Position numbers and translations under genes: made by a program
Shown here: piece by piece, positions 22,811 through 34,163 of the stretch
How the letters are laid out: every line of letters starts with the position of its first letter
How positions within the stretch are numbered: position 1 is the stretch's first letter
The notes under the pieces: model-generated
The model's input: only the letters and a program-made list of their open reading frames with translations
What the model was told of the DNA's origin: nothing
Database searches by the model: none
Source: Maratus speciosus
Lineage: Eukaryota > Arthropoda > Arachnida > Araneae > Salticidae
Direction of reading: 5' to 3'
DNA: 64,000 bases
NCBI GenBank assembly: GCA_963932465.1
Contig: OZ010789.1
Coordinates: 598,081,968 to 598,145,967, forward strand

Positions 22811-24224
22811 ACAATAGTTTTTACATTCTTAAAGCTTGAAATAAGATAGCGGCAGCTGTGGGTGACAATTAGTACTAAAATAAAGAAGCATTCTAAGGAA
22901 ATTCTCAATTTTGCGCGTTAATCTCCTGCAAAAGTAACACAAATTTATAATGAAATAACAGACTATTTAAAGTCAAAATTATGAAATCCTGTATTAGAAA
23001 ATATTTTGCAAGCATGCTATTCTCAGTTATTTATCTTAATCTTTATCGAATTTTTTTCCCTCTTTATAAGTATCATGAAAACTTTATGTGTGTTTCTTTT
23101 CAAATAATGGAATACATGTCAATGTCAAATTTATATATTATTTCAGTTCTAAATTTAAAACTAGATGTTAATTGTCAAAAACTTCATATTTATTTCAATT
23201 CGACAATAAATGTTTAAAAATTCAATGCAGTGACTAAAACATTATGTAGTTTAATTAATTTTTCTTTAAAATAAATCATTACTCGTCAGTTCCAAATGTT
23301 CATTTTCAAAGAGCAACATCGAAAGGAGCATAATTCTAAATATTCTAAACTTTAAAAAATATGCATTTTACTTTTATTAATACAGAAAGTAAAATACGGG
23401 AATGATGTTAAATTGCTGTCGCCACAATCGAATCATTAGTAAATCATCACGCTTGCTGTGTTTACATATTCAAATTACATGCCATTTGCATTTGTCTTAA
23501 ATTGTCATATGAAGCACGTGGGGGACGAAGATAAATAGTCACTGCTTTTATGTGTTTCTTAAATACGTAAAAGTTTGGTTTGAAATATTTATCTATTTCA
23601 AAAATATTTGTGTCACATTTCTGAGGGAAAAAATTGTTTCATGAAAATGAAACTTGTGCAATATCTATTACATATTTTTAGTGTTTTTAACACTTATAAT
23701 TTATATGATTTAATAAAAGATATGAAAGTAAGATAGATTTGAATACATTTAACATAACATTTATAAAAATATAAAATGATTAAAAATATTTAAAAACATG
23801 TTTCGCCAAGAAACCGCATTGACTCATCAGTACAGAATATCCATTGAAAAACAAACAACAGGACTAATGAAGTACACTTGAAATTAAAGTTATTTTTTCA
23901 GAAACAAAATATAATCAGCAGCATTGAACAGGCTTCATTCAACGTCGGTGATAGTATACGAGTAAAGTATACGAGTAAAATTATAATTTATTTGGAAAGT
24001 ATTTACGATTTATGTTTATCTGTCTGGCCGCGCACTAACTCTTCCAAATTAGCAAGGATTGATATTTAATGTTTATATGTTGTTTATGTTTGCTATAGAA
24101 TGTTCGGTATTGAAAATGAAGAGAGTATCATTTATTATTTCTAATTTCTAAAAAGGTGTAAGATTAAAACTTTAAAAACAGTAAAATAATTTTATTTGAC
24201 TGTTGACATGTTTCAAGTCCTCCC
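22811..24224. other. AT-rich stretch, nothing firm
   Basis: A 14-bp direct repeat AGTATACGAGTAAA occurs twice in a row at about 23953-23982. CTGGCCGCGCACTAACTC (~24025) resembles a phrase in the dispersed repeat at 51950-52020. No gene is supported. Confidence 0.45.
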
Positions 24225-24419
24225 CACTGTTAAAAATTTTGCAGCATTCTGGCAGGTCATTCGAACCGAAAAAACGGTTTCATAACCATAATTTAACTAT
24301 ATTCTGGCCATAAAATAGCGAATAATATGGTCAGAATAGTGTTAAATTACAGTTGTTTTAACCGTTTTCGGAAAAAACGGTCAAATGACCTGCCAGAATG
24401 CTGCAAATTTTTAACAGTG
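24225..24419. mobile_element. MITE, 195 bp, ~55-bp inverted repeats starting CACTGTTAAAAAT
   Basis: The left end is CACTGTTAAAAATTTTGCAG ... CTGGCAGGTCATTCGAACCG, and the right end is the reverse complement (AAAACGGTCAAATGACCTGC ... TTTTTAACAGTG). The interior (~80 bp) contains a second small inverted motif, TATTCTGGCCATA versus TATGGTCAGAATA. No target duplication is obvious. Partial copy at 20854. Confidence 0.85.
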
Positions 24420-24589
24420 CAGAGTCATTTTCAAAACAAATAAATAATGATATTCTGAAATTGCAGGGGTATATGATGCAATGAACTGAAACGCCATCGT
24501 TCAGTTTTTCATGTAACGCACGATACCTTTATTATTTTACTTCGATGTTTATTTCTATTTGCTAAACCCTTGAATATCTCAGCCACAGT

Positions 24590-25150
24590 TTTGGTAGGTT
24601 GAATGATGCTGTGTTCATATGTTATTTTTACGTGTTAGAATCTCTATTGATTCTTTTATAATGGATGGACAAAATTGGTTGCAGACAAAAATTATCTTAC
24701 TTTCGTTAAAATTTACATGAATAATTTTTTCTCGATGTAATCTTGCCAAGGCTGTGGTTTTTCTATTATTTATATTTAATATCAGCTACATGCTCCTGTT
24801 TTCTGCATTTAAACTTCCTGCTAGTCATTCCAATATAATACTTCTTTGATCAGTCTGCTCTAATTAATGGTATTTCGTATACTCCTGAATAATTCTCAAA
24901 ATTAATTGGATCAATTTTAGTTCAAATAATATTTTTCAGTTTCGGAGGTAGATTGGCAACTAAGCAGATACTGAACCACTTAAGACTGTAGTTTAATTTC
25001 TCTAAAAAGCTTGGATAATATTGAATAGGATAAAGTATGTATTTTTACGAGTCAAATTTATTTTCAGGCTTCTTATTATTGGTAATAGTCTCGATTAATT
25101 TATTAATATATTGAACTTTAAAACCATTATTATAAGCAATCCTACGAATA
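24590..25150 (-). pseudogene. Penelope-like element remnant: RT thumb to GIY-YIG domain
   Basis: The minus strand reads, from about 25145 down, IRRIAYNNGFKVQYINKLIE (the region before the endonuclease in Penelope-like proteins), LEKLNYSLKW, then TKIDPINFENYSGVYEIPLI, KKYYIGMTSRKFKCRKQEHV and SIIKESIEIL. Order and spacing match the remnant at 21040-21423, with about half the residues shared in the GIY-YIG part. Several stop codons and at least one frameshift interrupt it. The two copies lie ~3.5 kb apart in the same orientation but are too different to be a recent duplication. Confidence 0.72.
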
Positions 25151-25461
25151 TCGATGTACGCATAATCGAGAGTATAATTTATAATTCACTTACATGGGCA
25201 CACAAACGAGCCCCGTTACTTTATGATCTAGGGAGAGAAAATCGTTTCCGGTGCATTTTCCTGTTGTTACAATATGCAATTCAAACATAATGTGATTGGT
25301 ATGCTTCACTGAGAAGTTGAATAACTTGCTTAGTGAGGAATATATAACAAGTATCATTTATAGTACGTTTACCGTGAGAAATAAAAGAATTCCGTTGCAT
25401 TATGATCTTCGGAGAAAAATTGCAATTTAATGCAGTTATGTTACTTCAAACATGACAGATT
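25151..25461. repeat. Two diverged tandem copies of a ~185-bp repeat
   Basis: GAGCCCCGTTACTTTATGAT ... ATTCAAACATAATG (~25208-25295) is echoed by GAATTCCGTTGCATTATGAT ... CTTCAAACATGACA (~25390-25455). A related sequence follows at about 52080-52180. This leads directly into the higher-order repeat. Confidence 0.6.
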
Positions 25462-27810
25462 TAACAAGTTGGAAATTGCTCGTCAAACGTGGCAAATGAG
25501 GTGCGTTCGTACTGTAGATAGTTTTATAATTATTTTTTGCACCCCATATTGTACTGAATGTATAATTTTTTGCACTTCATAAAGTGCATAGTCTTTAACA
25601 TCATTAAAATGCACTCCCAATATTTTTTTTTCCCATTCCCCGAACACTTTTGACTGTTTCCGTAATTAAACTATACATCCGATTTTCCTAAAATTTGAAA
25701 TGGCTCGACAAAATTTTGCAACAATTATGTCTTTAAAATTTCAGACCGTTCGGAAGGCTGTAACATCATTAAAATGCACTTGCAATAATTTTTCCCATTG
25801 GCCGTAATGTAAAGAATAATTTTTGACTATCCCTGTAATTAAACTATACATCCGATTTTCATAAAATTTGAAATGGCTCGACAAAATTTTGCAACAATTA
25901 TATCTTTAAAATTTCAGACTATTCGGAAAGCTGTAACATCATTAAAATGCACTTGCAATAATTTTTCCCATTGGCCGTAATGTAAAGAAAAACTTTTGAC
26001 TGTCCCTGTAATTAAACTATACATCCAATTTTCATAAAATTTGAAATGGCTCGACAAAATTTTGCAACAATCTTATATTTCAAATTCCAGACCATTCGGT
26101 TGGGTAGTTTTTGCTCTGTTATATGCGGACAGACAGACGGACGGACTGAACGACGACTATAGGTGCTACGTATTTATATGAACGACGACTATAGGTGCTA
26201 CGTATTTATATAATTACGAATGCACCTAAAAAGGACTACAGAGATGTACTACAACATGCTTTCTATACATTATGGATTGCGCAACTTTTATCGTTCATTT
26301 ACAGAGACACGCAATTGAGTTAAAATGCATGACGGACATTCATGGATTTCATTGTATGAAAAACTAAAATTTCTTTATAACACGCTCTTAGTGTTGGAAA
26401 TTGATTCATATCTATGCCTGATGAATGATTTTTCGTTTTTCTTTATATCTAAATTTGAAATCAAATCTCTTGGAATTACAACTTTTCCTGACTCATATTA
26501 TAACTGTAAAAACAAGTTTGAAATTGCTCGTCAAACGTGGCAAATGCGGTGCGTTCGTACTATAACTAGTTTTAAAATTATTTTTTGCACCCCATATTGT
26601 ACTGAATGTATAATTTTTTGCACTTCATAACGTGCATAGTCTGATACATCATTAAAATGCACTTCCAATAATTTTTTCCGAACACTTTTGACTGTCCCTG
26701 TAAATAAACTATACATCCGATTTACCTAAAATTTGAAATAGCTCAACAAAATTTTGCAACAATTATATCTTTAAAATTTCAGACCATTCGTATGGCTGTA
26801 ATATAATTAAAATGCACTTGCAATAATTTTTCCCATTGGCCGTAATGTAAAGAAAAACTTTTGGCTGTCCCTGTAATTAAACTATACATCCGATTTTCCT
26901 AAAATTTGAAACGGCTCGACAAAATTTTGCAACAATTAAATCTTTAAAATTTCAGATCATTCGGAAGGCTCTAATATCATTAAAATCCACTTGCAATAAT
27001 TTTTCCCATTGGCCGTAATGTAAAGAAAAACTTTTGACTGTCCCTGTAATTAAACTATACATCCGATTTTCATAAAATTTGAAATGGCTCGACAAAATTT
27101 TGCAACAATCATATATTTGAAATTTCAGACTATTCGGTTGGGTAGTTTTTGCTCTGTTACATGCGGACAGACAGACGGACGGACAAACGGACGGACTAAA
27201 CGACGACTATAGGTGCTACGTATTTATATAATTACGAACGCACCTAAAAAGGACTACAGAGATGTACTACAACATGCTTTCTATACATTATGGATTGCGC
27301 AGCTTTTATCGTTCATTTACAGAGACACGCAATTGAGTTAAAATGCATGACGGACATTCGTGGATTTCATTGTATGAAAAACTAAAATTTCTTTATAACA
27401 CGCTCTTAGTGTTGGAAATTGATTCATATCTATGCCTGATGAATGATTTTTCGTTTTTCTTTATATCTAAATTTGAAATCAAAACTCTTGAATTACAACT
27501 TTTCCTGACTCATATTATAACTGTAAAAAAAAGGACTACAGAGATGTACTACAACATGCTTTCTATGCATTATGGATTGCGCAGCTTTTATCGTTCATTT
27601 ACAGAGACACGCAATTGAGTTAAAATGCATGACGGACATTCATGGATTTCATTGTATGAAAAACTAAAATTTCTTTATAACACGCTCCTAGTGTTGGAAA
27701 TTGATTCATATCTATGCCTGATGAATGATTTCTCGTTTTTCTTTATATCTAAATTTGAAATCAAAACTCTTGGAATTACAACTTTTCCTGACTCATATTA
27801 TAACTGTAAA
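25462..27810. repeat. Higher-order tandem repeat (A-B-A-B-B)
   Basis: Module A (25462-26227 and 26512-27245) starts GGAAATTGCTCGTCAAACGT and contains three ~170-bp subunits, each with TTAAACTATACATCC, TTTGAAATGGCTCGACAAAA and CATTAAAATGCACTTGCAAT. It ends in a GACAGACAGACGGACGG tract and GACTATAGGTGCTACGTATT. Module B (26228-26511, 27246-27527, 27528-27810, ~283 bp) starts AAAAAGGACTACAGAGATGT and ends CTCATATTATAACTGTAAA. The three B copies are nearly identical. Each carries the same short open frame beginning MHDGHSWISLYEKLKF, which I take as a passenger of the repeat and not a gene. A1 is longer than A2 by a 32-36 bp local duplication near 26140-26210. Confidence 0.92.
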
Positions 27811-28623
27811 ATGAATTAATAAATAAATAAAAACAGCTAGAAAACTAAAAATATGCGCCTGTATTAAAACATTGTATGAGACATTATGGGTACGTGGATG
27901 CATAACAAATTAATTGCTTTGTCATTGAACTTGATTCTCTTTGCATAGAAAATAGACTAATTAACATTTCTAGCATCAAAAAAATTTTATATATACTTTG
28001 TTATCATAGTGTGATTAGAAACATTAAGATTTCTTATTTATGAACTTTAGAAGAAACTTTTAAGTAGGTAATAAAAATATAATAATGAGATTAGTTCTAA
28101 AATGATATATTGATTATACAAGTAATATCAAAATTAAAATTATTTCTTTGATTATATTTAAATATTTTATGCATAACATTTTCAATAATTTCCTTGTTTC
28201 TAATTAATAACAATTTAAGAAATTTACGTTTATGTACAAAAACATTCTGTTAATTTAATTGTAAAAAATATACAACGTAGAGTTGTGTATGGCTGTGTGT
28301 CCTAGAAAAGTCTAAATGGATATATCATGAAAGTTCAGATAGATATGCAGCCTAAATAGTATCAAATAAAGCTATTCTGTATAAATCTTTTTTTTATACT
28401 AATCTGTTTATATGAACTTCATTCGGTGCTGATAATAAAAGTAGGGCATATTTAAACTTGATTTGTCTTTCCATAAGCCCAGATTCAGCGTAGTAATAAT
28501 CTTTTCCTTTCACAGTGTACCTAAAACAAAACCCTTTTTCAAAGTTTAAACTTGACATTGTGCTAAACGCGATTCGAAAGGAAGTCGCATGCCGCCTTAG
28601 CCCGTGGCGCGATTTCCAGATTG
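27811..28623. other. AT-rich stretch, nothing firm
   Basis: No gene is recognised. The minus-strand frame at 28394-28636 spans the left end of the next element and has no family motifs. Confidence 0.4.
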
Positions 28624-29763
28624 GGGGCATTCTCACAATCTTTCGACTTTCGGGAATAAAAATTTGGTGAAATTAAACTTGCTAAATTAACATTTTAATC
28701 TGATAGACGAATGCCTTAAAGATTCAAAATAAAGATAAAATGGTCAGCAGCGAAAAAAAATTTATTTAACTGAGGATTAGGTTAAATTTGCAAGTTTAAT
28801 TTTCCTTACCATTTTACCACTATAACTTTTTATTTTCTTTAAAATTTTCACTTATAATGAATTTGCATAGTACCCACAGGACATTCAAATAAGAAATAAT
28901 AAAAATATAGTACTTTTAATGCAGAATTTTTGTATAACATTGTCTTAATGAGGTGTTAAAGAAGGGATGGTAAGGTAAAAAAAGAAGACGGTATGGGAAA
29001 AAAGGGACGAAATGGGGAAAAAAAGGACGGTAAGGATGGAACGGTAAGGAAAATTACCGACTATATTTAGGCAAATCATGTTAAAACTAAGTGATAGCCA
29101 CAATGCTCATTGATTTTTAAAACAGTTGTTAACATTGGATTATTATTATTTTTTTTTTATTTACCTCGAAAAGTGAAGGAATAAACCTTGGGGATAGTAA
29201 AACTACCAATAAAGCCACGATCTTGAAATTGATATTTAAATGCTGATTTAAATTCTGCAGTAAATTTCCTGTCAAAGAATTTTATACATTCTTTCTCTAG
29301 CATACTTCTACATGAGAAAAAACTTGAAAAAAATTCTATGGCTGCATCCGAAGTGATTTTCTGTATAAGTTTAGAAAGAATGACGGTAAGGATGAAAAAC
29401 CCAGGGACAGAGTTCAAAAAATAATATCAACCGTAAAAATGCGTGCGGGTTAATTTTTTTGCTACATATTTATATAAAAAAATTGCCCCAGTTTCGGAAA
29501 AATATTACATCGAATTATTTTTATTGAAACAATTTTATACAGACAGCTCCAAACTTAAAAATCAACATCAGGGACACAAGACGGTATGGGAGTTTTCCTG
29601 GTATTTGGACCCCCAACATCGTCCAAAACTTATTTATCTCGTTAATATTGTTATGCAATCATGCAATGGGGTGTTCCCCAGTATATGAAATTTAAAAAAA
29701 ATGTATTAAAATAAAAATTATTATTCAGGGACACAAAAGTGAAAAGATTGTGAGAATGCCCCA
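28624..29763. mobile_element. TIR-flanked element, ~1.14 kb, GGGGCATTCTCACAATC ends
   Basis: GGGGCATTCTCACAATCTTT at the left is matched by the inverse GATTGTGAGAATGCCCC at the right, and weaker similarity continues for 40-50 bp. The interior has a purine-rich cluster of GGTAAGGATGG/GGACGGTAAGG repeats (28965-29055, again at ~29385) and a ~22-bp inverted pair (AAATTAAACTTGCTAAATT near 28667 and its inverse near 28785). An 86-codon minus-strand frame (29157-29417) is unrecognised. Target duplication not resolved. Confidence 0.55.
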
Positions 29764-30996
29764 TAGGTATTTAATTAACCTGTAAAGACGCGGGTGGCGT
29801 ATTAAGAGAGCCACTCAATGCAAACTAGTCTGAATCCCATAGTAATTATGTTCTTAATTCTGATTAAATTAATCTGTTTTTAACAGTTTGACGTTTATTG
29901 CTTTTTATACTAATACTCGGCATTACATTAAAAATTATATATCATTAAAAGATGTTATCTAGGCGTTAAAAGCCGGTGGCGCATAGAGTATGCCGCCCGT
30001 GACTTAATGTATATCCAAACCTACCGTGTCTTTAAGTGTTAATATCTCGGCTAATAACTGACAGTTTTTTTTTTCGAAACTCATTGTCAATAATCCTTTT
30101 ATACTTCTGCGACGATAGGTACCTCCAGCGCTTCTCAACACCTTTGCTGAACGCCCGCAAACCGAAATTTATGTGTAACGGAAAAATGCGATTTTCTCAC
30201 AAACTATGTGACTAAGTGTAATCGCTATAGTTTTCCTGCAAGGTTTAAATTAACTTCTAATACCCCTAATCTTTTTATAATTTTAGGTTCAGTAAATTAG
30301 AGAGATAGTTTTGCAGTAAATTTTCAACGATATCTCTGAAAATATAATACCTAAAATTAAAAGAAATGTATTTTTGAGTTCGACGTTACGAAAGCTTTCA
30401 CGAGATGTACTAAGGAAAGATTTATTTTTTCAAGTACCTCAATTAGACTCTCTACATTTTTCTTAAATATATATTTTTGAATGGTAAATGATCTATAAAT
30501 ATGTAGGTCAGTAGCCTTTATTACATAAGCCAATTTAAGCTTTCTAGGTTCCATAATTTACGAGTAAAATTGTTGTGACAGATGGACAGACAGACACAGG
30601 AGTGCTTTTTTAATAGTAGTTCCGTTTTTACATTTTAAGTACGGAATCCTAATAAAAGGAGAAATTAAGAAAAAATACTTTAATCATTTGCATTCCCTGT
30701 TCAGAAAAAAATCCATTTCAGTAATTTGAATTCTTAATATTTGAAGATAGAGTAAAAAGTTTATGTAAGAACGTAGATGTGATCCGTTCATTAAAACTGC
30801 CTTACTCATTAAATCCACAATTATAGATACTTTTGTAAAATATTATAAGCATACTTTGTAATAACTAACTAATATTCGTTAAAATCACATAATTCTTATA
30901 AATTAACCAAAACCTATTATTTTGTAATCTGTACGTAAGATTGGACTTTGTGTGCAGTTTCTCTTAAATATCTTTCAAAATATTGAAAGATATAAC
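29764..30996. repeat. Old repeat sequence with GACAGACAGACACAGG tail
   Basis: TTAACCTGTAAAGACGCGGG followed by TGGCG ... AGCCAC (~29774-29815), and the similar CCGGTGGCGCATAGAGTATG with CCGCCC (~29972), are two hairpin-forming GC-rich motifs next to a TTAA, suggestive of a piggyBac-type terminus but not conclusive. Further right, GACAGATGGACAGACAGACA and GTAGTTCCGTTTTTACATTT (~30575-30640) are the tail of a common dispersed arthropod repeat. No gene. Confidence 0.45.
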
Positions 30997-31490
30997 GGGT
31001 GTTGCTGAATTCGACCACAAAATTCAGAGAAGGAATTCAGAAATTCAGAATTCAGAGAAGCCACAGAAGGGTGAAAAATTTCCATAGAACATCGGGTCGG
31101 AAACCACTTGTTTAGCCACAAACACAGGGTATCCTAATTGACTTCTGGTTGACGGTAATAATTTTGAGAAAAATAAAAAATTGCTATGAAAATGTAACGA
31201 TATGTACGTTGTTTTGTGTGAAATGTTATAACACCATGAAAAGTTCTAGATATACAAGTTACTCGAGTAATCGATGATACCCTATGAATTGGTATTTGTT
31301 GTTAAATATGTGAAGCATCAAGTGCAGACTCCTGGCGCGTATAATGCTAACAAGTATTACTTTTTCTTTATATTATCACATTTACCAGAAAGGTGAGAAT
31401 GTCCATTAAAACATTTATTATACTAATATTATACTTCACTATTCTGAAAATTCTTACCGTCAACCCAGATTATCTTTGGGTAGAACACCC
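30997..31490. mobile_element. Truncated relative of the CAGGGTG palindromic element at 45440
   Basis: 31090-31490 follows 45530-45910 in order: ACCACTTGTTTAG, CACAGGGTAT, TTGACGGTAATAATTTTGAG, GAAAATG(T/C)AACGATATGTAC, GCGCGTATAAT, TATTCTGAAAATTCTTACCG and GAACACCCTATA. The terminal inverted repeat seen on the right of the 45440 copy is missing here, and the left end has a local AATTCAGA expansion (31010-31060). Confidence 0.65.
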
Positions 31491-32618
31491 TATATTTTTA
31501 ATTAAGTACGTCCTCTTGACGCCTAACACCACCTCTCTGAATTTGTCGGTAAAATTCGGTAAGTGGATATTTGACTGATGGGAAAACTAGATGTTTTCAT
31601 TAGCTTTGTAAAATATCTAATCTTACCAAACATGGTACAGCAAAGAGCTTTACATGAAAAATATAATACTTTATAAATACACATATATAAGAAATTGTCA
31701 AATTAATTAATGACTCTTTAAACATAAAACAGATCCTTACTAAAGATAACTTCGTTTAATTAAGTAAGAAAATGTATCAAAGGTACAGTGTTCTATGCAT
31801 ACATCAAATTTTCGCCCTTCAATATTAACAAAAACATGCATATCTTCAAGAATAAAAATCATATCAACATAAGAAGAGAATGTTATTTTCAAATTCAGTT
31901 TGGAAAAGATATATGGAACGAGGATATCCAAATCTTGTCTTGGAATTGCTTAGACATTCTTTCAAAATATTAAATGTTGTACCTCCATATGATCTCTAAA
32001 TATTCCACGAAAAAAGTATCCCTGAGTTACAAACTTTAGAATATTTGTAATCCTTTATTGATATCGAAGTCGAATTTTAAGCTGCCTTTTGCTGCTAAAA
32101 TGAATTGCTAGAAGATGTGTTCATTTAGTGATCAGACACTAATTAAATATAGAAAATAACATATAAATTTTTGAAAATGACCCACTTTCTTTCATACATT
32201 TAAAAAAAATGTTTTTACCTATCACTCTTTTCTTCAGTTCGAAGTCATTTTAAAAAGATAGCTCAGAATTGCATTAAAACAGAAGCATTATCATTTTCTT
32301 AAAAAATAAGATAAAACAATTAAGGAAAATCCAAAAAGTTTATTTCCTTGAATCTATGAAGAATTCTGAATAGTTTCTTAAGCATGATAGGGGTTAGTAT
32401 AAGCTTTAATATAGTCAGAGTTTGTAGCATTGCGAAATAAAATATATAATGTCTCTTACATTCTCTTTTCATTTTACACAAACAAGCGATTTAAAATAGC
32501 TGATAGTAATTTTAAATTAGTAAAATTTATATTTTCATTTTTATGATTTTTTTTCATTAGACTTTTCTTAAAACAATAAAATTGTATAAAAACATGTATA
32601 ATAATCACTTATAAACAA
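31491..32618. other. AT-rich stretch, nothing recognised
   Basis: Overlapping short frames near 31740-31973 on both strands are AT-rich noise. Confidence 0.45.
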
Positions 32619-33452
32619 ATTAAGTTAAATAATGCTATAAAAAGTGATAGAATATCTTTATTAAGACTTACGATCGTTTCATCGCACAATCGGCGACATT
32701 TTCAAAATCAATCATAATAGAAAATATTTTCACATAACTTTAAAACAATAATATAGTAAACAATGTCACGAGACATGAAGCATAATGAAAATATTGCAAC
32801 CATAAATTAAAATAAAAATTAAATTAGCTATTTGCAAGCGTGGATTAATTTTCACATAATTTAAAAACAACATGGTAAACAATGTCACGAGACATCAAGC
32901 ATACTGAAAAACATTGCAAAACATAAAATAAAATAAAATTAACTTGGCTATATGCGAGTGTGGATTAATTTTTACTATTGTTTCTACAATTACTAAGTAT
33001 CTCTTTCCAAATTCTAGGTCCAAATTGCAATGATTCTGTGTCCCTTGATTTATCTATAATTTGGAAAGAGATACTTAGTAATTGTAGAAACAATAGTAAA
33101 AATTAATCCACACTCGCATATAGCCAAGTTAATTTTATTTTATTTTATGTTTTGCAATGTTTTTCAGTATGCTTGATGTCTCGTGACATTGTTTACCATG
33201 TTGTTTTTAAATTATGTGAAAATTAATCCACGCTCGCAAATAGCTAATTTAATTTTTATTTTGTTTTATGGTTGAAATATTTTCATTATGCTTCATGTCT
33301 CGTGACATTGTTTACTATATTATTGTTTTAAAGTTATGTGAAAATATTTTCTATTATGATTGATTTTGAAAATGTCGCCGATTGTGCGATGAAACGATCG
33401 TAAGTCTTAATAAAGATATTCTATCACTTTTTATAGCATTATTTAACTTAAT
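32619..33452. repeat. Near-perfect long inverted repeat (395 + 44 + 395 bp)
   Basis: The left arm (32619-33013) and right arm (33058-33452) are reverse complements. By eye I find about four mismatches and no length difference. The loop is 44 bp (33014-33057). Inside each arm a 120-bp direct duplication is present, marked by GTAAACAATGTCACGAGACA at 32756 and 32876. The sequence AATAAAATTGTAT occurs just right of the structure (33450-33462) and about 30 bp left of it (32575-32587). No coding sequence. Such a structure could fold into a ~400-bp RNA hairpin if transcribed. It could be a foldback element or a recent inverted duplication. Confidence 0.95.
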
Positions 33453-33497
33453 AAAATTGTATTTAAAAGTCTCATTTTTATAGGAGTTGTATGTTAA

Positions 33498-34163
33498 TGG
33501 GACAAGGGACCTTGAAATTCACTTATTTTATTTTTTTATTATTCCTTAAATGCTATTCAAGGGCACACTACATGAATTATGGCATATATAATCACTCAAA
33601 AAATTAAAACAAAAAATTTTTTTGAGAATAATAAGGAATTTTCCTGAATATTTTGATCGCTATTAAGAACTTTCAAAATGTCCCAACCTCACTCCATATC
33701 AATTAGAATTGCTAATATTTTTTATGTCAGTTTGTTTTGCATATACAAATAAAACTGTGCATCGAATATTATTTATTTGAATATAAAGGTAATAAATAAA
33801 AATATTTTTTAAATTTTATGAAATTTTCAGCATTTTTGCATCATATTTTTGTACTTAACTACCTTTAACGTATCCAGTTATACTTATTTTTAAAAAACTA
33901 TGCACAGTTTTATTTGTATATTTAAACAAAACTGCATAAAAAAATATTGGGATTTTAATTGATATGGAGTGAGGGTGGGACATTTTGAAAATTCTTGATA
34001 ACGCTTAAAATAGTCAGGAAAATTCCTTTTTTTTTTTTTTTTTTTTAAATTTCCTGTGTGATAAATGTATGCCATAATTCATACAGTATTTATCATAGTA
34101 CCCTTGAACTTTAAGGTGCTGTTTAAAAAATATACAAATTGAGGCTGAAGGTCTCTTGTCACC
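33498..34163. mobile_element. TTAA-flanked foldback element, ~290-bp inverted repeats
   Basis: TTAA lies at 33494-33497 and 34164-34167. Ends read TGGGACAAGGGACCTT at the left and, inverted, GGTGACAAGAGACCTT at the right. Matching inner blocks are GTTCAAGGG..AC/GCTATTCAAGGGCAC, GAATTATGGCATA, CAAAATGTCCCA(A/C)CCTCACT and CATATCAATTA. A T run at about 34026-34044 lies in the right arm. The arms are clearly diverged (older than the 32619 hairpin). TTAA is the piggyBac target, but the end sequence is not typical of it. Confidence 0.75.
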
